NCBI GenBank assembly: GCA_946902985.2
Contig: OX336388.2
Span: 287,224,526 to 287,288,525 of the forward strand
Length of the DNA: 64,000 bases
Direction: 5' to 3'
Source of the DNA: Meconema thalassinum
Lineage: Eukaryota > Arthropoda > Insecta > Orthoptera > Tettigoniidae
Positions 10,416-22,228 of this stretch are shown here, in pieces. Below the pieces are notes generated by a model. It was not told the DNA's origin, ran no database searches, and worked only from the letters and a program-made list of their open reading frames with translations. The stretch's first letter is position 1, and every line of letters starts with the position of its first letter. A program made the translations under genes and the position numbers.

Positions 10416-13400
10416 TGTACCCGTTCGTCCTGGGGATGCGATGACCCATCTGCTATTACATCGCATTCCTAGATTTCCAGGACAGAGCGGAGTTAAATGA
10501 ACCTCAAGTCAAATAAGGAATGTGTCGGAAATTCAGTTGAAATATAACAAAAGCAGAGGGTAACACGAAATAAAGTATCTCCAGGGTCGTTACGGGTTTA
10601 AATTTAATAAAAAAATACAAATATAAATGGGCGCCATCAACTGAATCCCTAGCAAACCACATCCTTCCTAGTTAAGCCTTAATTAGGACAAGGAAAGAAA
10701 AAGGAAAATCACATCATCATCAGATCACAACTAAGATAAACAAATTTATTCAACTTTGATAGTCAGACAGACATATTAAACACTCATCCTACCTAAGAGC
10801 ATGGTCGAATGCCAACGTTAAATTGTCATTGTCCAGAAATTCGAACCATCTCTATTCTACTCAAAGTGTATTTAATCCACATAAAATAGGAAAAATTTCT
10901 TAAGTTCTCTTGGGTTCTCAGGATCACCGTAGCACTATGTCTTTGCGTCACTGACATTCGTGATAACTGAGACCTAACTTCTCTTTAAATTAACATCATG
11001 AATGTGGATGTAAAAATTATAATTAATCTGTCTAAACACATATATTCTAATCACATATTTAAATATCACATAATTTATGGCTTGCATGGCATTACTCAAA
11101 TGCTGAATATGTTAGTAAAATGCTCCTAAACATCGAATAATTAATTTACACTATTTACACTGTCATTAATAATTGCTTGGTCGTGAATCACAGAAAATCC
11201 ACTATTCATTGGTTATAATCATCATCATCATCAAAATTAAATATTTATCACATTAGTTCTCATCTCAAAATTCAATATATTCAAGTCAGAATAATTAATT
11301 CATTATCATCAAATCATTTAAATTTATTAATCATCAGCTTCTTTAATTAATTATCACCTTCTAATTCAGTTATTCATCATCTATTTAATCATCTATTAAT
11401 TTATCTAAATCAGCTTATTTATTCAATCTTTAATTCATCCATTTATTTAATTCATTGATTTATTCCAAAATTTAATTTATCAATTTATTTAAATTTTATT
11501 CATCTGGTTATTTAGATTTTTATTATTTCATCTAGTCATTCTGATTTTTATTTCATTAGGTCAGATCATTAATATGCTTAAACTTCAGATTATTATTTCA
11601 TTAATTATTATTATCAGAAAATCTTGTATTATCAACATTATTTATTTGTTTAATTTCCTAACAAATTGCTTAATATGGTTTATAGAACGTTGTCTTACAG
11701 TTTTATCACTTCCAAGTTATATCTCGTTTTAATTATCATGCCAAAAAATATTATTGCCTTCACACAATCACGTTGGATCTCACTATCCACAACTACATTA
11801 TCTACGATCACTTTATCAAATATCACATTTGAATACCACAATTATTCCACAAAACTCCATAAATATTCAGCGCACAGCATGAATCTCAAAATTATGCTAG
11901 ACTGGGTTCGACAACCTCATGTCTGCCTCAAATACATTAGCAATATAGCAACTTCCACTTGGCAACTTCCACAAAATGCCTATCACAAACTTCACTTAAT
12001 CACGTTGCATGATCTACAAATTATATAACTGGCTTCAAATTATCAACGCACACAATCTCCAATAACTGTAATTAATCTGATCACATCTAGACAACTTCTT
12101 AAACAATTAGGAAAAATATTACCTTAGTAATCGTAATCAAATTAAAAATCTGCTTTCAAATAGCATAAATTCTCTTAAAATTCTCATAATTCACTTCACA
12201 GAAAAACACTAATGTGCTATAATTTCTCACATCAAAATATGCAATACTGATCTGCCTTAAAATAAATCTGACCATTAATGATTCATCTTACAAGATTCAA
12301 TTACTTTAAATCCTTCTCAAAGGTATCGAACTCAATTATAAAAATTAATCAAAAGCATCAGCTGTATCAGCTGTTAACTGAAAGTACTCTCAAAAGAGTA
12401 TAGCAACAAAATATTGGATTGGCAAACAAGAATTACAAAATGTAACCCTGCTGACATTTATTTCTAATTTATTTAACAAAATTCGACTGATATGTGACTA
12501 GTAGTTTCTTGTTTGATCCTCTTACAATCTCAAGTACACTCGGATGATACAATGAGTTCCTCAATGGCGAGTAAGATGAGTATCCACCACACAATCGTAT
12601 AAATACCAAAGGCCTCGCCCTGATGGCTAACATGATAATGCCCTGAACGATGGGTAAAGATGTGTACCACCACGCAATCGTATAAAATACGATAGGCCCC
12701 ATCTCGTTGTCTGATGAGTGAATGTACCAGATTGGAATCAACAAGTCTCTAGTTGTCACATAAAAGCGATATTCATTCACTTGAGTGAATAACATCTTAA
12801 TATCTCCAAACAATCCAATGGAAAAATCCCTACTGATGAATAATACACACTCGCTAGTATGCAATGAACTGACGAAGTAATTTAAATAATACAATTGCAG
12901 ATCACGAGTTCCAAATACTCGTCACAAAAAAATAACTATCCAAGAAAACTACCCTTACTGGAAAATGTCTAAAAGACCAAACATCTGCTTAATAAAGCCA
13001 ACCAATGGTGAGAATTTCGTATAATGGTGCCTGCCATATCATATGGTAACGCCCTATTCTAGCAAATTGGAGCAAATAATGTCTAAGCCATGTCTAAATA
13101 ATCGTAGAACTCCTACTAGAAAAATATATACAAGTATGCCCAGTGTTCATGGAAAAATCATATCAGAAAGTCATAACTCTTACAGTACCTTCTCATATCA
13201 GCTGTTAATATATTTCAAAGATCGTCGATTATCTTCGTGTGTAATAAATTTCTCGAAAGATCGACGTGAATATCGTTTCACCCACGCGAAAACGATCGCC
13301 TTCATATCCCAAGTGAATCAGCTGTTAGACCTCCTCTTCTTCAGGAATCGAATCCATCGCTCCGTGGTGCCATCGCGTCTCTGTCTTCGTTTACTCCGAC

Positions 13401-14738
13401 ATGATGAACTGCATGTTATCCATAGCGGATACTGTCCAAATTCTGACGTAAATGTTCATAAAAGCAGCGTACCCCATATTCTTCTTCTATGTTACGCCAC
13501 TGTCCCATACAATGTTCGGTTCGCGTGTTAAAAGTTCAATCTCCACAGCGGTTAAGTCTCACTTGCAGAAAATAAATTTTATTTATGAGAGTGTATACGT
13601 TTTTGAAACACCCTGTAGTTGTGTTCGTACTCGATATTTTATAATCATTCAAGAAAAAGAATTGTATTAATGCTCGTGCCCAATGTTCATAAGTGCATAT
13701 AATTGTAACATTTCGTTTGCCTAAAAAGCATTAATGTTAGCTTGACCCCATGGTCGCTCTACATGTTCCGTTATGAAATGCATAGTCGTAATGTCATTTG
13801 AATATCTAAGTTCATAATTGCAGTATATTACAACCATCCGCCTGCACAATTCTATTACTGAATACAAGTCCCAACTCAACGTTGTAACTGAATGTTGAAA
13901 TGAAGTTCAGCTTCTTTAATGTTGCCTGCGTATAAAAGTCGGAAACAACCCGCTCTGATCTACTGCACTGTTCCAGAATGATCTACGCTTAAAGCCGGCC
14001 TCGCCATGCCGCTTCGCTGTGCTGTTCTGCGTTACAAAATGCTGCTCGAAATAAAGTTCTCAATCTCGTATTACAATGCTGTTCTGACCCCGGCTTTTCT
14101 CCTGCCTACACGGCCCGCACAACTTGCCTCGTAACCGGTTCTCTCGCCGTCTACCGTGCGTTGCTCACCTTGGCTCACTGACCTACTTTCGCTCTCTGCT
14201 TGGTTAAGTAATACTGTTCGTTTTCACGCCACGCAACAAGTGCTGTGCACCGCTCAACTTTGCCGTATGCTCTGTGCATGTGTACTTCTCAGCTCGCTGG
14301 CTGAACTCGACTGATGTGTCTGGACTGCGTTAAGAAGCTCCTACCCTGGCGCAGTCACGTGATGCTCCCCCACTTTCTGCGGTCGTGCGTCACAAATATA
14401 ATCTCGACCACCCTCATCTCGGCTATTAAGTTATACAATAACTTACGGAATTATCTGTCTTTCTTCAAGTTATTATCATATATATTGCTTGACATTTCCT
14501 CTCTTCTGAGATGTTTAAATACTATGTTCCATAAAGATCTTAATAAAACTTTAATATTCCTCCCATAATTCCATCTGCTTGACTGGCAGTGCCTTCTTGA
14601 TCCTTGGCCTTCTACGTCATTTCCTAACATTCCTCTCGACTCGATCTGAGCGCTATCTTTACAATTCTTCCCATAAATCTCAACTACGGCTGAATGTCAG
14701 CTGGAGTAGCCGATAGCCTCAACTAGGTATCGGGTACA
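10416..14738 (-). repeat. Element B 3' LTR (4323 bases)
   Basis: The ends are TGTACCCGTTCG and CGGGTACA on the plus strand. The left 2.5 kb is AT-rich; the 13900-14400 part is richer in GC. It holds open frames at 11666-12028 (+), 12469-12894 (-) and 13043-13531 (+) that recur in the other LTR because the LTRs are near-identical. None has a recognised domain, so I do not call them genes. Confidence 0.92.
13931..13938 (+). promoter_or_regulatory. TATA-like site, plus strand, in element B LTR
   Basis: TATAAAAG stands in a GC-richer part of the LTR. It points against the gag direction. The other LTR has TATAAATG at the matching place near 21267. It is a possible antisense promoter, but sequence alone cannot show use. 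Confidence 0.3.
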
Positions 14739-14763
14739 TCTCTCCCGTACATCTCCTTTTTTT
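14739..14763 (-). other. Element B polypurine tract
   Basis: Read on the minus strand, an A-run plus GGAGA is followed by TGTAC and then GGGAGAGA directly before the LTR. A 10-base phrase GTACATCTCC resembles the LTR end and is present twice here, so the exact plus-strand primer is uncertain. Confidence 0.6.
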
Positions 14764-14989
14764 ATCAGGCTTGAGAAAAAAATACACTCTCAGGCATTCT
14801 ATACACAACATATGTACACGATAACTCTACAATCCTGTTACTCAGCATGATGATACTTTCTAATGGTAGCTGCGTTAAAAGTCCCCACAACTTCATTAGT
14901 ATCCATTCCCTCGATGTACTATATCTCCTTAAAGTAGATCCTCGTCTTTGACTTGCTATCTCTCAACAATGATGATTGATTTCCAATGA

Positions 14990-15721
14990 TTAGTATTCTG
15001 ATTCTGCATTACTTTGTCGTTTATTTCTTCCTTCTGCACTCGTGCTTGCTCGATTGATATCTCTAGTTATCTCTTCGGATGGAGCACTAGGCTGTCTACT
15101 TTCTTGCCTTGATCTCCCATATTCTCGATTGTCTTGTCTTTCATTTGGATCATTTCTTCTGCTATCCTGCCTATCGTTCTGATTAGACTGTTGACCTTGA
15201 TTCCAGTTGTATCTACCACGATATCTATTATTGTATCTATTCCTATTTTGGTAACTGGAATTCTGATTATAGTTCCTGTATCTACTGTTTCTTGCGTCCT
15301 GATCGTATGGCCTCTCATATGGTCCTCGATATCGATCATTCCCACGAACGTTGTGAATATTACCTCTATTCCCTTCGTTCCTTCTGTTTCCCCAGGAATC
15401 TCTTCTATCAGTCTGTGCTGCGTTATTGACAACTACCGCATTCACCTCTTGCGTGTTTCGATTATCGTTCCTTGCAGTTCTGGGTGTAATTTGAGCGCTT
15501 GTATAGTCTAATCGGCGTAAGATATCGTCACAGTGCTCAAGTGTGTTCGCTCCCGATGCTATAAGTGATCGTTGTACCTCAATTGGCAACTGTCTTGCTA
15601 TAGCTTGCAAAAGCTCTTCTTCTGGCAATGGAGGAATCAAAAACTGTAATTTAGCCAATTTCGAAGTAAAGTAATTAGCATAATGGGTCGGATGTGACGT
15701 AGAGTAACGCTTCGAATACAT
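14990..15721 (-). pseudogene. Element B gag, C-terminal part
   Basis: The 243-residue frame is the downstream part of the gag protein. Its first 80 residues read as a capsid C-terminal domain (YFTSKLAKLQFL, then LLQAIARQLPIEVQRSL). The rest is very rich in Asn, Arg, Gln, Gly and Tyr (many RYRG, YNN and NRN steps). That composition suggests an RNA-binding tail replacing the usual zinc knuckle, because no C-x2-C-x4-H-x4-C motif is present. The same reading frame continues upstream through a TGA at 15761-15763 into the preceding segment, so the two were one frame. The TGA could come from CGA by one C-to-T change. Confidence 0.75.
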
Positions 15722-15760
15722 TTCTGCTCTTACGTTCAGTTGGTCCTCTGCACTCCAAAA

Positions 15761-16231
15761 TCACCTCAAGAATGATATGGCAAATTGTTCCATATTCGCA
15801 AAATTGCTCCTGAATGCGCGAAACAAAGTTAACGCAGGCCCGTCTAAGGCGCGTTCGACTATCCTTAGTTCTCTCTCCTTGGCTACTCTATGTTCCGCCA
15901 TGTAATCGCGAATATCCCTCAGAAATTCGACTGGTGTGACTCCTGTGTTCCCTGAAAACTTCCTTGGCTTATCATCCAGATTTCTGATGATGGTCATTGG
16001 ACCTGAGTATCGTTCACTCGTACCAAACGTACTCCTATTCGAATTCGGATTATCTTGAGGGGTTGAACTAGCCCTTTCGAATGTTACATTCTGTTGCGTT
16101 TGACGGTCTTCTCCCACGCTAACCTCTTGACTGTTCATACTGCGGTCTATCGGTGTCTGATTTATCGATACCTCCCCCGTTGTAACATTTTGACTTGTGA
16201 AACTATTTATTATAGATTCTCGTTTAGTCAT
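15761..16231 (-). pseudogene. Element B gag, capsid N-terminal part
   Basis: The 156-residue frame has a polar N-terminus with many Asn, Ser and Thr. A Ty3-type capsid pattern follows: KPRKFSGNTGVTPVEFLRDI, then RELRIVERALDGPALTLFRAF, then a short FAISFL stretch before a TGA. Downstream of the TGA the same frame goes on with a FWSAEDQL segment, usual for this gag fold. Gag would package the element RNA in virus-like particles in the cytoplasm. A one-base slip in an A-run just upstream separates it from the coiled-coil part. Confidence 0.75.
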
Positions 16232-16232
16232 C

Positions 16233-16553
16233 CTATTTTCTGTTCTTTTTTTCTACCGTCTTGACCTTAGTTTCCAAATTATCTAACGACGTAACATTCT
16301 GCGTTCTGTTACTCTCTTCTAAATCGTTCTTCAATTTGTCTATCTTATCTTCGCATGTAGTCTTTACTGACGCGATTTGTTCCTTTAACTGATCAACATC
16401 CGTCCTAAACTGAGTTGAATCTATCTTCATCGCTTCCTTATTCTCAGTAAATCTCGCTTCCAAGTTCGCCATACCTGCGATTAATTTCTCATCCAACCCT
16501 GCACGTTTTTCTTTTGCTTCGGCAGCGGTCTCACCATACCGTTCTTCCACCAT
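16233..16553 (-). pseudogene. Element B gag, middle coiled-coil part
   Basis: The 106-residue frame starts MVEERYGETAAEAKEKRAG and is rich in Glu, Lys and Leu with heptad-like spacing, so it probably forms a coiled coil. It ends in a lysine-rich stretch coded by a run of seven A bases. The following capsid frame begins one base after its stop. Upstream it links to the 16580-17452 frame by another one-base shift. I infer one original gag frame with two indels in A-rich sequence. No homolog outside LTR elements is recognised. Confidence 0.6.
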
Positions 16554-16579
16554 TGCACCGACTCTATTTTTGAATAAAG

Positions 16580-17452
16580 CTAAGTTTTATTAACCTTTTG
16601 CTCTATATCATCATCAATTTTCCTAATGTCTATCTGCAATTGGTTTTCTAAGAATTTTAAGTTAGAATTAACCTCTCCTAAGACTTCCTCTTTAACGGTC
16701 CCAATTACTGACTTTAAACTTTTGATTTCATTACCTAGATTCATTTCTAGACCTTTGATTTTAGATTCGAAAGTTACTTCAGTAGACCACTCTTGTATTT
16801 TGCCTACATCTGCCACTAAACCATCAATGTCGAATCTCAACTTCGATACATCGGATTTAATGTCTTTCTGTATAGATATAACATCTGTTCTCAAATTAAA
16901 AATATTTTCTTCTTCTCTAATTTCTAAATCAATAATATTCTTTTTTAATATTTGCACATTTTCCTCTCCTTTCATTTCTACAGCTTTTATATCTAATTGT
17001 AAAGCCGTAAAGATTTCATCGATCTTTAACGTTAATCTATTCTCCAAACTAGTTAAATTGTTTTTCAACTCTGTGTTAGTTTCTTCACTACGAGCTTGTA
17101 ATCTAGTTTCTAATAATTTAAATTCATCTTTACTATTTGACTGCAATCTAGTCTCTAATGACTTCAAATTATCTTCATTACTAGTCTGTAATAACTTTAA
17201 TTCATCCCTACTACTGGACTGTAATCTGGTCTCTAATGACTTTAAATTATCTTTCAGATTGTCTTCATTACTAGCCTGTAAAGCTTCCACATTTTCTTTA
17301 CATCTAGCTTCTAACCTAGTTTCTGAATTATTTATCTGCTCTTTAACTTCTGTTTCCATTTTACAAATAGTTACTGCTATACTAGACATGCCATTCTGTA
17401 ACCCTCCTAACACCTTAGCTAAATCTTCCGGTAACATAATTATATCTTTCAA
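16580..17452 (-). pseudogene. Element B gag, N-terminal long coiled coil
   Basis: The 290-residue frame opens MKDIIMLPEDLAKVLGGLQN and is then almost entirely coiled coil. Repeats such as LKSLETRLQS and LKLLQTSNEDN occur around residues 65-115, followed by further Glu/Lys/Ile-rich heptads. A long N-terminal coiled coil is unusual for Ty3-type gag but is paralleled by element A gag, which carries a shorter one. Its stop is caused by a one-base shift just after DDDIEQKVN. The opposite strand also shows a 283-codon frame (16626-17477), which I read as a shadow of this biased sequence. Confidence 0.6.
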
Positions 17453-17453
17453 T

Positions 17454-17747
17454 AAACGTTTTATTCAGAGACGTTAGATAACAACACATCACAATGTATC
17501 AATTCCTGCATTCACTTGGGTATAAGAAAAATGACTTATAACTAAACATGATATAACACTAATATGATTAACATGATCACTGGAATGGGCATACAAGTAT
17601 ATTGCCTGACTAAGTTTAATAAATTTTCTAACACTATTAAATGAAATTGAGATCAATCTCTCCGTAATCTAAATCTGATGTGATTCCATAAAATAAACAA
17701 AATCGAAGCCCCACAGATGGGTAAAGCCAATTCTCCCTCTCTCTCTC
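17454..17747 (-). other. Element B leader between 5' LTR and gag
   Basis: On the minus strand the LTR end is followed by a GA-repeat, then TTGGCTTTACC. No primer site touches the LTR; the first TGG starts 19 bases in (17729 downward). A (CT)n microsatellite at 17738-17748 touches the LTR and may have expanded through the primer site. Confidence 0.45.
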
Positions 17748-20700
17748 TGTACCCGTTCGTCCTGGGGATGCGATGACCCATCTGCTATTACATCGCATTC
17801 CTGGATTTCCAGGACAGAGCGGAGTTAAATGAACCTCATGTCAAATTAGGAATGTGTCGGAAATTCAGTTGAAATATAACAAAAGCAGAGGGTAACACGA
17901 GATAAAGTATCTCCAGGGTCGTTACGGGTTTAAATTTAATAAAAAAATATACAAATATAAATGGGCGCCTTCAACTGAATCCCTAGCAAACCACATCCTT
18001 CCTAGTTAAGCCTTAATTAAGACAAGGGAAGAAAAAGGAAAATCACATCATCATCAGATCACAACTAAGATAAACAAATTTATTCAACTTTGATAGTCAG
18101 ACAGACATATTAAACACTCATCCTACCTAAGAGCATGGTCGAATGCCAACGTTAAATTGTCATTGTCCAGAAATTCGAACCATCTCTATTCTACTCAAAG
18201 TGTATTTAATCCACATAAAATAGGAAAAATTTCTTAAGTTCTCTTGGGTTCTCAGGATCACCGTAGCACTATGTCTTTGCGTCACTGACATTCGTGATGA
18301 CTGAGACCTAACTTCTCTTTAAATTAACATCATGAATGTGGATGTAAAAATTATAATTAATCTGTCTAAACACATATATTCTAATCACATATTTAAATAT
18401 CACATAATTTATGGCTTGCATGGCATTATTCAAATGCTGAATATGTTAGTAAAATGCTCCTAAACATCGAATAATTAATTTACACTATTTACACTGTCAT
18501 TAATAATTGCTTGTTCGTGAATCACAGAAAATCCACTATTCATTGGTTATAATCATCATCATCATCAAAATTAAATATTTATCACATTAGTTCTCATCTC
18601 AAAATTCAATATATTCAAGTCAGAATAATTAATTCATTATCATCAAATCATTTAAATTTATTAATCATCAGCTTCTTTAATTAATTATCACCTTCTAATT
18701 CAGTTATTCATCATCTATTTAATCATCTATTAATTTATCTAAATCAGCTTATTTATTCAATCTTTAATTCATCCATTTATTTAATTCATTGATTTATTCC
18801 AAAATTTAATTTATCAACTTATTTAAATTTTATTCATCTGGTTATTTAGATTTTTATTATTTCATCTAGTCATTCTGATTTTTATTTCATTAGGTCAGAT
18901 CATTAATATGCTTAAACTTCAGATTATTATTTCATTAATTATTATTATTAGAATATCTTGTATTATCAACATTATTTATTTGTTTAATTTCCTAACAAAT
19001 TGCTTAATATGGTTTATAGAACGTTGTCTTACAGTTTTATCACTTCCAAGTTATATCTCGTATTTAATTATCATGCCAAAAAATATTATTGCCTTCACAC
19101 AATCACGTTGGATCTCACTATCCACAACTACATTATCTACGATCACTTTATCAAATATCACATTTGAATACCACAATTATTCCACAAAACTCCATAAATA
19201 TTCAGCGCACAGCATGAAGCTCAAAATTATTCTAGACTGGGTTCGACAACCTCATGTCTGCCTCAAATACATTAGCAATATAGCAACTTCCACTTGGCAA
19301 CTTCCACAAAATGCCTATCACAAACTTCACTTAATCACGTTGCATGATCTACAAATTATATAACTGGCTTCAAATTATCAACGCACACAATCTCCAATAA
19401 CTGTAATTAATCTGATCACATCTAGACAACTTCTTAAACAATTAGGAAAAATATTACCTTAGTAATCGTAATCAAATTAAAAATCTGCTTTCAAATAGCA
19501 TAAATTCTCTTAAAATTCTCATAATTCACTTCACAGAAAAACACTAATGTGCTATAATTTCTCACATCAAAATATGCAATACTGATCTGCATTAAAATAA
19601 ATCTGACCATTAATGACTCATCTTACAAGATTCAATTACTTTAAATCCTTCTCAAAGGTATCAAACTCAATTATAAAAATTAATCAAAAGCATCGGCTGT
19701 ATCAGCTGTTAACTGAAAGTACTCTCAAAAGAGTATAGCAACAAAATATTGGATTGGCAAACAAGAATTACAAAATGTAACCCTGCTGACATTTATTTCT
19801 AATTTATTTAACAAAATTCGACTGATATGTGACTAGTAGTTTCTTGTTTGATCCTCTTACAATCTCAAGTACACTCGGATGATAAAATGAGTTCCTCAAT
19901 GGCGAGTAAGATGAGTATCCACCACACAATCGTATAAATACCAAAGGCCTCGCCCTGATGGCTAACATGATAATGCCCTGAACGATGGGTAAAGATGTGT
20001 ACCACCACGCAATCGTATAAAATACGAAAGGCCCCATCTCGTTGTCTGATAAGTGAATGTACCAGATTGGAATCAACAAGTCTCTAGTTGTCACATAAAA
20101 GCGATATTCATTCACTTGAGTGAATAACATCTTAATATCTCCAAACAATCCAATGGAAAAATCCCTACTGATGAATAATACACACTCGCTAGTATGCAAT
20201 GAACTGACGAAGTCATTTAAATAATACAATTGCAGATCACGAGTTCGAAATACTCGTCACAAAAAAAAATAACTATCCAAGAAAACTATCCTTACTGGAA
20301 AATGTCTAAAAGACCAAACATCTACTTAATAAAGCCAACCAATGGTGAGAATTTCGTATAATGGTGCCTGCCATATCATATGGTAACGCCCTATTCTAGC
20401 AAATTGGAGCAAATAATGTCTAAGCCATGTCTAAATAATCGTAGAACTCCTACTAGAAAAATATATACAAGTATGCCCAGTGTTCATGGAAAAATCATAT
20501 CAGAAAGTCATAACTCTTACAGTACCTTCTCATATCAGCTGTTAATATATTTCAAAGATCGTCGATTATCTTCGTGTGTAATAAATTTCTCGAAAGATCG
20601 ACGTGAATATCGTTTCACCCACGCGAAAACGATCGCCTTCATATCCCAAGTGAATCAGCTGTTAGACCTCCTCTTCTTCAGGAATCGAATCCATCGCTCC

Positions 20701-22074
20701 GTGGTGCCATCGCGTCTCTGTCTTCGTTTACTCCGACATGATGAACTGCATGTTATCCATAGCGGATACTGTCCAAATTCTGACGTAAATGTTCATAAAA
20801 GCAGCGTACCCCATATTCTTCTTCTATGTTACGCCACTGTCCCATACAATGTTCGGTTCGCTTGTTAAAAGTTCAATCTCCACAGCGGTTAAGTCTCACT
20901 TGCAGAAAATAAATTTTATTTATGAGAGTGTATAAGTTTTTGAAACACCCTGTAGTTGTGTTCGTACTCGATATTTTATAATCATACAAGAAAAAGAATT
21001 GTATTAATGCACGTGCCCAATGTTCATAAGTGCATATAATTGTAACATTTCGTTTGCCTAAAAAGCATTAATGTTAGCTTGACCCCATGGTCGCTCTACA
21101 TGTTCCGTTATGAAATGCATAGTCGTAATGTCATTTGAATATCTAAGTTCATAATTGCAGTATATTACAACCATCCGCCTGCACAATTCTATTACTGAAT
21201 ACAAGTCCCAACTCAACGTTGTAACTGAATGTTGAAATGAAGTTCAGCTTCTTTAATGTTGCCTGCGTATAAATGTCTGAAACAGCCCGCTCTGATCTAC
21301 TGCACTGTTCCAGAATGATCTACGCTTAACGCCGGCCTCGCCATGCCGCTTCGCTGTGCTGTTCTGCGTTACAAAATGCAGCTCGAAATAAAGTTCTCAA
21401 TCTCGTATTACAATGTTGTTCTGACCCCGGCTTTTCTCCTGCCTACACGGCCCGTACAACTTGCCTCGTAACCGGTTTTCTCGCCGTCTACCGTGCGTTG
21501 CTCACCTTGGCTCACTGACCTACTTTCGCTCTCTGCTTGCTTAAGTAATACTGTTCGTTTTCACGCCACGCAACAAGTGCTGTGCGCCGCTCAACTTTGC
21601 CGTGCGCTCTGCGCATGTGTACTTCTCAGCTCGCTGGCTGAACTCGACTGATGTGTCTGGACTGCGTTAAGAAGCTCCTACCCTGGCGCAGTCACGTGAT
21701 GCTCCCCCACTTTCTGCGGTCGTGTGTCACAAATATAATCTCGACCACCCTCATCTCGGCTATTAAGTTATACAATAACTTAAGGGATTAACTGTCTTTC
21801 TTCAAGTTATTATCATATATAATGGTTGACATTTCCTCTCTTCTGAGATGTTTAAATACTATGTTCCATAAAGATCTTAATAAAACTTTAATATTCCTCC
21901 CATAATTCCATCTGCTTGACTGGCAGTGCCTTCTTGATCCTTGGCCTTCTACGTCATTTCCTAACATTCCTCTCGACTCGATCTGAGCGCTATCTTTACA
22001 ATTCTTCCCATAAATCTCAACTACGGCTAATGTCAGCTGGCGTAGCCGATAGCCTCAACCAGGTATCAGGTACA
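17748..22074 (-). repeat. Element B 5' LTR (4327 bases)
   Basis: The boundaries are TGTACCCGTTCG on the left and AGGTATCAGGTACA on the right. It contains the same chance-level frames as the other LTR (18908-19363 +, 19804-20229 -, 20380-20868 +). It is among the longest LTRs reported for insect elements, as far as I know; that comparison is from memory and needs checking. Confidence 0.92.
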
Positions 22075-22078
22075 ACGT

Positions 22079-22228
22079 GAAGAGTTGGTCCTTCACAGTC
22101 AGTCGATGTAAAGGTTTGGCGATGTCGGCGAATCCTCTCACGAAGCGACGGTAATAAGTACAGAGTCCCAGGAAGCTTCGTAGTTGGGACTTGTCCTTCG
22201 GAACTGGCCAGTTCCTCACAGCTGCGGT
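22079..22228 (-). pseudogene. RT/RNase H connection fragment, element A
   Basis: Downstream of a TAG the same frame as the reverse transcriptase continues with TAAVRNWPVPKDK, then LRSFLGLCTYYRRFVRGFA and KPLHRLT. This is the thumb/connection part that follows Ty3-type reverse transcriptases. It stops at the ACGT target site where element B was inserted, and the protein resumes at 10415. Confidence 0.85.

Larger units (their letters stand above)
10416..22074 (-). mobile_element. Element B: gag-only LTR element with 4.3-kb LTRs
   Basis: Element B is 11,659 bases, inserted in element A pol with the 4-base duplication ACGT (10412-10415 and 22075-22078). It starts TGTACC and ends GGTACA. The LTRs are 4323 bases (10416-14738) and 4327 bases (17748-22074), with about 1-2 percent difference in the parts I compared. 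The interior is only 3009 bases and codes for a coiled-coil and gag-like protein on the minus strand, with no protease, reverse transcriptase or integrase. This fits what has been called a terminal-repeat gag element, a non-autonomous LTR class best known from plants. Movement would need enzymes from another element. Confidence 0.88.

Noticed and set aside
8564..10466. Envelope-bearing endogenous retrovirus
   Set aside because: No envelope-like frame lies between integrase and the 3' LTR; only 24 bases separate the integrase stop from the purine tract.
10059..10472. Plus-strand frames opposite RNase H
   Set aside because: The minus strand has clear RNase H motifs, so the plus-strand frames are shadows.
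12469..12894. 141-codon minus-strand frame in element B LTR
   Set aside because: No domain or leader; its twin at 19804-20229 exists only because LTRs are copies.
16626..17477. Plus-strand frame of 283 codons in element B
   Set aside because: It is the exact antisense of the coiled-coil gag part. Codon bias in the Glu/Lys/Leu-rich sense strand removes stops on the other strand.
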